Positions 1 through 6,000 of a stretch of 10,595 bases of DNA are shown here, in pieces (the stretch's first letter is position 1; every line of letters begins with the position of its first letter). This stretch comes from Candidatus Bathyarchaeota archaeon (GTDB taxonomy: Archaea; Thermoproteota; Bathyarchaeia; Bathyarchaeales; UBA233), in contig JARYMR010000046.1 in assembly GCA_029907045.1 (NCBI GenBank), positions 1 through 10,595 on the forward strand, given 5' to 3'. The position numbers and the translations under genes were made by a program. The notes beneath the pieces were generated by a model that was not told the DNA's origin, ran no database searches, and saw only the letters and a list, made by a program, of their open reading frames with translations.

Positions 1-2
1 TT

Positions 3-785
3 CGTGAAGCCAAGTTTGTGGACTTGAAGGATTTGGTTCCTTCCATGCGCCTTATAAAATCTGAAGAGGAAATAGCCCTAATAAGAGAAAGCGCCAAATG
101 GGCAAACCTAGCCCACAGTTTACTCCAAGAATATACGAGTGAAGGCTTATGGGACGTTGAAATTGCGCTGGCAGCTTCCCATGAAGCCTCAGCAATAATG
201 AAGAAGGCTCTTGGACCAGAATATGAACCACTGCGCAGAAGCACCCCAGTAAGCGTCGGCTTAAGGGGACAAGTTGGCGAAATGAGTGCCATACCTCATT
301 CTATTGCAACAAAACGCATGATTAGAAAAGGCGATGTCGTCGTTACAGGCGCTGGTGCAGACATAAGCGGCTACAGTTGTGAATTGGAGCGAACAATGAT
401 TGTTGGAAAGCCTACGCCAAAACAGAAACGCTACTTTAACGTTATGGTTAAGGCTCAAGAGGCTGCCTTCAAAACTTTTAAGGCTGGAGTTAAGTGCAGC
501 GAAATTGATAAGGCAACAATAAGCGTCTTCAAAAAGGCTAGTTTATCGCATTTGGTGCTGCACCACACTGGGCATGGATTGGGCTTGGAGGGTCATGAAC
601 CCCCATGGCTGGACATAGGCAATGAAGAGCCTTTAAGGGCTGGCATGGTTGTGAGTTGCGAACCAGGCATATACGAAACTGGATTTGCAGGTTTTAGGCA
701 TTCAGACACGGTCTTAATAACTGAAGATGGCGCAGAAATAATCACCTATTACCCCAGAGACTTGGAAGCATTAACAATTAGCTAA
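3..785 (+). CDS. M24 family (Xaa-Pro peptidase-like / creatinase-like) protein, 5' partial
   Basis: The reading frame is open to the window edge, so the N-terminus is missing. A GTG at 18 exists but the frame continues upstream (REAKFV...), and an N-terminal creatinase-type domain probably precedes it. Numbering from GTG 18, the 255 visible residues form the C-terminal pita-bread catalytic domain of the methionine aminopeptidase/prolidase superfamily: helical start 11-65, GAGADISGYSCELERT at 111-126, HHTGHGLGLEGHE at 182-194, SCEPGIY at 213-219 and GFRHSDTVLITEDGAE at 225-240. Of the five usual metal ligands (Asp, Asp, His, Glu, Glu), His186 and Glu215 remain, but the positions read Gly111, Glu122 and Ser229 at the other three. 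M24 enzymes with full ligands cleave N-terminal residues or Xaa-Pro bonds. Metal-free relatives such as creatinase do not, so peptidase activity should not be assumed. Family assignment is firm; substrate is unknown. It ends tail to tail with the minus-strand gene at 778. Confidence 0.9.
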   Translation, partial: REAKFVDLKDLVPSMRLIKSEEEIALIRESAKWANLAHSLLQEYTSEGLWDVEIALAASHEASAIMKKALGPEYEPLRRSTPVSVGLRGQVGEMSAIPHSIATKRMIRKGDVVVTGAGADISGYSCELERTMIVGKPTPKQKRYFNVMVKAQEAAFKTFKAGVKCSEIDKATISVFKKASLSHLVLHHTGHGLGLEGHEPPWLDIGNEEPLRAGMVVSCEPGIYETGFAGFRHSDTVLITEDGAEIITYYPRDLEALTIS

Positions 786-1296
786 TCTTTTCCTCCTTAA
801 CAAGCCAAAACGATACAAAAGACATGATAGACGAAATTATGGAAAGCCAGAAACCAACAAAAAACTGAGAAGTGCTAACATGAGGTGTCAATTGTAAAGA
901 ATGTTGGTAAATACATAAAATTGGCGATATAGTGGATAAGAGAGCTGTTGCCGCTGCACCCAATTTTTTATCTACAGTTTTTCGGAGAACGGTGATGAAA
1001 GCCATAGTTAATGTTAAAACTTGAAATATGAACACTCCAAGCCACCCTTGATAATAGGGTTCTTGCATATTAAACCAGTAATTCCAGAATGGCAAAACTT
1101 TGTTATCATTCAATGTAGTGCGTATAATACTCATAAAAGACCAAAACCATCCTTCCCTTGGAACTGATGGCGGAGGATAAATTTCTGGATGAAGTTCAAT
1201 GATAATGAAACTGTACTGTTGCCAAATCCAAGGAGTAAAAAATGATATTAAATAGATTATGATGGCGAAAACCATTAGCTTTTTCCATTTAAACAT
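778..1296 (-). CDS. Four-helix integral membrane protein, unknown function
   Basis: I do not recognise a family. The protein has 172 residues from ATG 1296, with hydrophobic segments at about 7-25, 84-104, 112-131 and 145-166. Between helices 1 and 2 lies a roughly 55-residue loop rich in Trp, Pro and Tyr. The first helix ends in a TPWIWQQ motif, resembling VPWYLWYQ in the small membrane protein encoded at 2107. I chose ATG 1296 because AGGA sits six bases ahead of it and it leaves 29 bases after the preceding gene. A longer start at ATG 1356 would add 20 residues and overlap that gene by 31 bp, with a GAGG poorly spaced at 12 bases. It is the last gene of the minus-strand cluster, probably co-transcribed with the DUF4349-like gene, and its stop lies in a palindrome shared with the stop of the M24 gene. 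Confidence 0.75.
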   Translation of the reverse strand: MFKWKKLMVFAIIIYLISFFTPWIWQQYSFIIIELHPEIYPPPSVPREGWFWSFMSIIRTTLNDNKVLPFWNYWFNMQEPYYQGWLGVFIFQVLTLTMAFITVLRKTVDKKLGAAATALLSTISPILCIYQHSLQLTPHVSTSQFFVGFWLSIISSIMSFVSFWLVKEEKIS

Positions 1297-1325
1297 TGAA
1301 AATCCTTTCTCTAGGCTTGGCAATG

Positions 1326-2033
1326 TTATTTTGGCTTTTTGAGCATACTTCGCCATAAAGGGATTATTCCTCTATTCACGAACAGAACTATGCCAAGGGA
1401 TGCGAAGCATAAAGGTATGCCAATTATTAATCCTTGAGCAATCCACACAAGACTTGTGGTTAAAATTGGCAGGATTGGCGCAATAGCGACTATAACTCCA
1501 TTTTCTCCGCCTTTCAGCTTAACTTCCCTTAAACTAAAATTAATTGTTGAATATTTGGCTTCTTCGCCAAGTTGAGATACGTTTACACTTTCTACACTAA
1601 TGTTTATGTAAGTAACAGTGCCATTTGCGTCAATTATCTCCCTAGCAGTGAATGTGAAGGATGTTACATTTGCCGTTGGAACTTTGCTAATCATGGTGCC
1701 GCTCCAAACCTCATCCCTATACGTCATGTAAATCGATTTAACATAACCGCCCATATCCTCTGTCAAAACCTCAAGCGCACTTACAACGTTTTCGAATGCG
1801 CCCCTCTCTAATTCGCCCTCAATGGTTTCAGAATATATTTTAGTATATTGTTGGTTTCCAGTGCTTGAAGAAAATCCATAAGTTTCAGCACGCATGCTGG
1901 ATCCCAAAAGTAAGTTTACTCCCGAATATTCTTCGGCATTTCTCAGGTTTGAGTATATGGCAAAAATTGTTATGGAAAGGCATAAAACAACTGCTAAAAC
2001 CATTTCCTTCTTCTTTATCCGCAAACTTTTCAC
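1326..2033 (-). CDS. DUF4349-like membrane-anchored protein
   Basis: 235 residues from a GTG start. A hydrophobic N-terminal signal or anchor spans about 11-28, a soluble domain about 45-172, and a long hydrophobic C-terminal segment about 178-220 followed by a basic tail (RSMLKKPK), probably one or two membrane helices. The soluble part reads like DUF4349: an amphipathic helix before a Gly-Gly-Tyr-Val turn (95-98), a beta strand carrying a KVP triad (117-119) where the family has 'rVP', then a region with dense Ile/Val/Ser alternation ending near 170. DUF4349 proteins are envelope proteins of unknown function, so this gives location rather than mechanism. Several N-x-S/T sites agree with exposure outside the cell. 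GTG 2033 lacks a Shine-Dalgarno sequence but has a TATA-like element about 28 bases upstream, so the transcript may be leaderless. ATG 2003 is possible but its AGGA is too close. The family call is by eye. Confidence 0.75.
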   Translation of the reverse strand: MKSLRIKKKEMVLAVVLCLSITIFAIYSNLRNAEEYSGVNLLLGSSMRAETYGFSSSTGNQQYTKIYSETIEGELERGAFENVVSALEVLTEDMGGYVKSIYMTYRDEVWSGTMISKVPTANVTSFTFTAREIIDANGTVTYINISVESVNVSQLGEEAKYSTINFSLREVKLKGGENGVIVAIAPILPILTTSLVWIAQGLIIGIPLCFASLGIVLFVNRGIIPLWRSMLKKPK

Positions 2034-2061
2034 CCAAAATGATTTTGGAATTTCTTTACTA

Positions 2062-2083
2062 TAATGCTACACATTTGAACAAA
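2062..2083 (-). promoter_or_regulatory. Promoter element copy B, upstream of the DUF4349-like gene
   Basis: Read on the minus strand, this 22-base element is TTTGTTC, one base, AA, one base, GTGTAG, one base, ATTA. It matches the element at 2402-2423 at 19 of 22 positions. Its downstream end overlaps a TATA-like TTATAG and lies 29 bases from GTG 2033, the same distance as copy A from ATG 2373. It looks like a BRE/TATA region with an attached operator. Confidence 0.6.
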
Positions 2084-2084
2084 G

Positions 2085-2102
2085 TGTTCTATTAATAGAA
2101 CA
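2085..2102. repeat. 18-bp perfect palindrome, possible operator
   Basis: TGTTCTATTAATAGAACA reads the same on both strands. It abuts promoter copy B, and its left half also forms a 5-bp inverted repeat GAACA-AAG-TGTTC (2077-2089) with part of that copy. This gives three GAACA half-sites within 26 bases upstream of the DUF4349-like gene. That is the form expected of a dimeric winged-helix operator; the binding protein is unknown. It lies between the stop of the 2107 gene and the start at 2033, so an RNA hairpin is an alternative reading. Confidence 0.5.
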
Positions 2103-2106
2103 AATC

Positions 2107-2373
2107 CTAAAGGCGTCTTTTTAAGAAAGTATAGGCAATAATTGAAATTGCAAAACTAATCGCCAAAGTTATGTAGAAAGGCGTGATTGGAGTACGCTCC
2201 AAAAGTGCCCACTGAGCTTTATAATATTCTAGACTTTTTTCTCTAAAGTTAAGCAAAGCGAGTGGTTCATATGGAAAGTTAGCTTGATACCAAAGGTACC
2301 AAGGCACAAACATGACTAAGATTCCGCAAAGAACCGCTGAAACCGTTAGAAGCAGAGTTCTTTTCATTTTCAT
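2107..2373 (-). CDS. Small two-helix membrane protein, unknown function
   Basis: 88 residues from ATG 2373. Two hydrophobic helices, about 5-28 and 64-84, flank a polar 35-residue loop with Tyr, Glu and Lys. The N-terminus (MKMKR) and the C-terminus (LKRRL) are both basic, so both ends are probably cytoplasmic with the loop outside. Possible starts cluster at TTG 2379, GTG 2376, ATG 2373 and ATG 2367. I prefer ATG 2373 because it lies exactly 29 bases from promoter copy A, matching the spacing at the next gene. ATG 2367 has GGTGA five bases ahead, so a leadered start is also possible. The gene sits between the membrane-anchored regulator and the DUF4349-like gene on the same strand. No known family is recognised, but the promoter, basic flanks and clean two-helix pattern support a real gene. 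Confidence 0.7.
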   Translation of the reverse strand: MKMKRTLLLTVSAVLCGILVMFVPWYLWYQANFPYEPLALLNFREKSLEYYKAQWALLERTPITPFYITLAISFAISIIAYTFLKRRL

Positions 2374-2401
2374 CACCAAACATATTTAGTTTAAACTCTT
2401 T

Positions 2402-2423
2402 TAATTCTACACTTTAGAACAAA
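2402..2423 (-). promoter_or_regulatory. Promoter element copy A, upstream of the two-helix membrane protein gene
   Basis: On the minus strand this matches the element at 2062-2083 at 19 of 22 bases (TTTGTTC, AA, GTGTAG and ATTA blocks shared). An AT-rich AATTAAAA stretch at its downstream end can act as the TATA box and would place transcription start near 2376. It begins three bases after the stop of the regulator gene, so the small gene seems to have its own promoter even though genes on this strand are closely packed. Confidence 0.6.
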
Positions 2424-2425
2424 TG

Positions 2426-2890
2426 TCAAAAGGGCTTTTCCCTCCACAACCGCACAGTTTCAAACCATAAAATGCCTGAAGCGGCAAATCCAAAAATCAA
2501 AGCCGCAATATTATGTATGCAAAAACTCTGCCCATAAATTACGACATAACTTACCAGCATAGTAGTAAACCAAACCGAATAAAACATGTAACGTGGAATA
2601 AGAAAACGCCCAATTCTAGTGAAAAACCGCAGCAGTCCAGTCTTAACCTCACCAGTAAGGGCATACTCGCCTGTTATAGTTTTCTCTACAAGCCCTAAAG
2701 ACTCCAACTTATCCAAATGATAAACTGCTACGCTTGGACTTGAAAAACCGAGCTTCCGCTGAATTTCACGAACACCAACTTTAGAGCCTTCAGCCCTAAG
2801 CATATACCAGTAGACAAGTAATGTTTTACCTTTAAGCTCAGATTCCAAAAAAGCCAAATCAAACTTCTGCTCTTTTGACAAGTAACTCAC
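2426..2890 (-). CDS. Membrane-anchored winged-helix transcriptional regulator
   Basis: 154 residues from GTG 2890; TTG 2893 would add one residue. A winged helix spans about 20-80: helix-turn-helix with GVREIQRKLGF, recognition helix SSPSVAVYHLDKLESLG at about 50-66, and a wing ending LVEKTITGEYALT. This is the ArsR/MarR-like fold with a Y-H-L-D-K-L core common in archaeal regulators. Two hydrophobic helices follow, about 100-120 and 126-146, with a very short loop and a basic cytoplasmic tail (RLWREKPF). The protein is therefore likely a one-component regulator tethered to the inner face of the membrane that might sense envelope state. It is divergent from the giant protease gene (138 bp between starts) and heads the minus-strand cluster, so these are its likely targets by inference. 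A TATA box at 2917-2924 supports a leaderless start. The fold is clear; ligand and operator are not known. Confidence 0.85.
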   Translation of the reverse strand: MSYLSKEQKFDLAFLESELKGKTLLVYWYMLRAEGSKVGVREIQRKLGFSSPSVAVYHLDKLESLGLVEKTITGEYALTGEVKTGLLRFFTRIGRFLIPRYMFYSVWFTTMLVSYVVIYGQSFCIHNIAALIFGFAASGILWFETVRLWREKPF

Positions 2891-2916
2891 CAAACTCTTC
2901 TTTATGAATTAAGTAA

Positions 2917-2924
2917 CTATAAAA
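2917..2924 (-). promoter_or_regulatory. TATA box of the membrane-anchored regulator gene
   Basis: TTTTATAG on the minus strand is centred about 27-30 bases ahead of TTG 2893/GTG 2890. No good Shine-Dalgarno sequence is present at a useful distance, which fits a leaderless transcript. Confidence 0.5.
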
Positions 2925-2983
2925 TGTTAATCTTGCCTGATTTTAGATTATGTTTCCCTTTTTCTTTAATTCATTGTAAAAAG

Positions 2984-2991
2984 CTTATTTA
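2984..2991 (+). promoter_or_regulatory. Probable TATA box of the protease gene
   Basis: CTTATTTA lies about 41 bases upstream of ATG 3029 and would start a transcript near 3012-3014. The resulting leader of about 16 bases contains GAGGA (3018-3022) six bases before the ATG. The protease therefore appears to have a short leader with a Shine-Dalgarno sequence, unlike the neighbouring minus-strand genes. Confidence 0.45.
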
Positions 2992-3028
2992 CAACCAAAT
3001 AAAACATTGAAGACTCTGAGGAATTTAA

Positions 3029-6000
3029 ATGAGAAAAATAAGGAAAGTTGTTTCAATAATTTTGGCACTGACTTTAGTTATGCCCTATTTGAACAGTTTC
3101 GCATGGTTCGTTCAAGGCACACCTAGCATTACAGAACCATCCGAAAGCGTGCAAGGCTTTCTGAATGGGCAACTCCCATACATAGACCCGGATTTAACAA
3201 GTATGGAAGAACCTATCAGAGTTGTACTGATAGCAGGAGAAGAGGCTAACTTTAGCCAAATTGTTACTCACATGATTTCATGCAGAATTACTCCATCCTT
3301 TGGCGGTTTGAGGCTAATATTTGGAACCGTTGATGCAAGCAATATCGAATTTTTAGCGTCAAACAAAGCTATGTATGCAATTTTGAAGGATAGAGAAATT
3401 GACTTAATGCATTCTCCACATTCTGCATTATCCCAGGGAAACTTTCTAAAGGATACAAAACCTTTGCAACCAGATGTTGGTGCACCTAAAGAGTCGCCTA
3501 GTGGCTCAGCATTTCCCAACGTAACTATGCGTGAAGTTGTAAAAATAATGAACGCCACAAGCGTATGGGATGAATATGACGTTACAGGCGAGGATGTAAC
3601 AATTGCTATTGTTGACACTGGTGTGGATTATGGGTCTTTAGGCTTAGGATATTGGGACGTCATAGCAAGGGATATACGTGGTTATCCCGCTGTTTTTGAT
3701 GCTGATGCCATGTGCTTGGTATATACAAATATAACGCTTACTGCGTTTTCAAACGCAACAGGAACCTTCATACCAACCGCAGGACTTAACCCGCTAGTGT
3801 ACGTGTTTGGCACGGCTTATCCATTTTCAGCGCTTTTCGGTGGTGTTTTCCCATCAAACATGAGCGTTACAGGAATTTTAGGAAGTGGGCAGAGTTGTCA
3901 TTGGGGAGTGATGTTTCAATGGCTTTTCGGCTTAGACTTGTTCCCAGTGTTGGTCGTAGATTCAGATGTTGACGGAAGTTACGATACGGTTTATGTTGAC
4001 ATCTCCTTTGATTGGAGTTGGACATCCTACTTGTACGGGTTGTGGCCAGCTCCGTGGCCTCCAGACTTTAGCTTTGCAGATGAAACTCCTTTAAATGTGG
4101 CTTATCCCGTAGGAGCTAGAGATTTCACTGGCGATTTCATATATGATCTTTCAGTTAGTTCTTTGGGCTATTTCTTAGATGTTTGGGGTATGTCTCCAAA
4201 CCTTGATGATAGGGGACTTGTTCTCCAACCAATAGACTCAAACGGCAACTACGCATGCTTTGTATACGACTTTTATGGACATGGAACATCATGTGCGTCA
4301 TGCGCTGCTGGAAGAGAGTTGTACCATCCATTCTTTGGTAGCGGATTAGCCTACGATGCAAAAATTATGGGCGTTACTGCACTTTTTATGGGTGATGTGA
4401 TAGAAGGAGAGCTTTGGGCAGCAGGCTTCGACCTTATTCCAGGAACTGAGGGATGGAGCCCTATTCCAGGCTACGGTACCGTATACGGCATTTGGGAGTA
4501 TACTGGTAACCATAAAGCCGACATCATAAGCAATAGCTGGGGCTTATCCAGTTGGGCCTATTATAGTTGGATTTCTAAAGTGCCATGGTATGATGTTCTA
4601 ACAATGTTCGAAGATGCATTAACAATTCCTGAATATCTTGACCCAGACTATCCTGGAACAATAGTTGTTCACGCAGGAGGAAATGGCGGTTCAGGTTATG
4701 GAACATTTACAGAACCTGGCTATTCAACACTGGCAATAGGCGTTGGCGCATCAACATCTATGAATTGGACACAACTTTACTTTGGATTTGCTGGAGGCTA
4801 CTATGACGACATTATCTCTTGGAGTGCCAGAGGACCCACAGCTCTTGGCACGGTTAAGCCAGACGTTCTTGGAATAGGCGCCTTTGGATTTGCACCAACC
4901 GCCGTATTTCTAGGATTAGGTGATGGAGTCTATGCTTTCGACCTTTTCGGCGGAACAAGCATGGCGACGCCCCTTGTGGCTGGAGCTGCAGCCCTCGTAG
5001 TACAAGGATTCAATGAGGCTAATGGTTTTTCTCCAACCCATGAAATTGTCAAAACCATATTGAAGTCAACAGCTGTTGATTTGGGCTATGATGCATTCCT
5101 TCAAGGTGCTGGACGTGTAGACTGTTATGGGGCTGTTTCCCTTGCAATGCGAAATGAGGGGGCGGTAGTATCTTCAGAGGCTACGTGGCAAAACGTCTTA
5201 GAAATGATACAAATACTTGCATGGATAAACTATCAAATAAGCAATGGTTTAATTCCATTTTATACGCCTCCACCAATCTCTGATACAAGCTGGTTTGCAG
5301 GAACAGTTAAGCCTGGAGAGAATACAACCGCTGAATTCAATGTTTATAATCCTACCTATGAGGATCTTAGTGTAAGTGTTTCTTCAGTTACTCACAAACA
5401 AATTGGCTCCACAACAATTCTGGAAGGTTCAACTGGACTAATGCCTGATGACTGGCAAGCTTGGGGTTGGGCATGGGGAAACATCACCTTTTTGAATAAG
5501 AGTTTGATTCCTGAAGACGCAGAACTGATGAGTATTTCGCTTGTATTCCCATATGATTATTTTGATCCAGAAAAAAACTATATTTGGAACCAAAGGTTAG
5601 GCTTAATGATTCAAGATTGGAATGACACGGATGCTGACACAGAAATCGACATAAACGAGGTTTGGCAGATAAACTACGGATACAATGTTGGAACAAGCAA
5701 TAAAGTCACTGTTGGATTTCCCCAATCCAAATTCAAGGGTACCCCCATAATCTTCATTTACCAAAGTAACAATACTGGTGTTCTCGAAGCAGTTCCCTTT
5801 AAGCTTTACATAAACTTCTATAAGCGAGTTCAATGGAACTGGATTGAATTTTCTTCAACGAGCTTTATCGTTTCTTCAGATGAAACCGTAAGTTTTAATG
5901 CTACCTTAACTGTGCCTTCAGATGTTCCTCAAGGAGTCTACGAAGGACAAATAATTGTTAACGTAAATAGTAAACAATTAGCTGTTCCAGTATCTGTTAA

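Noticed and set aside
1572..2095. Plus-strand frames of 79 and 76 codons across the DUF4349-like gene
   Set aside because: Opposite-strand shadows; the minus-strand protein has coherent signal, domain and membrane segments.
2388..2397. AGTTTAAACT 10-bp palindrome ahead of the two-helix membrane protein gene
   Set aside because: Short and AT-rich, absent at the paired promoter copy B, so likely chance.
2513..2698. 61-aa plus-strand frame inside the regulator gene
   Set aside because: Shadow of the winged-helix/membrane protein on the other strand, with no start signal.
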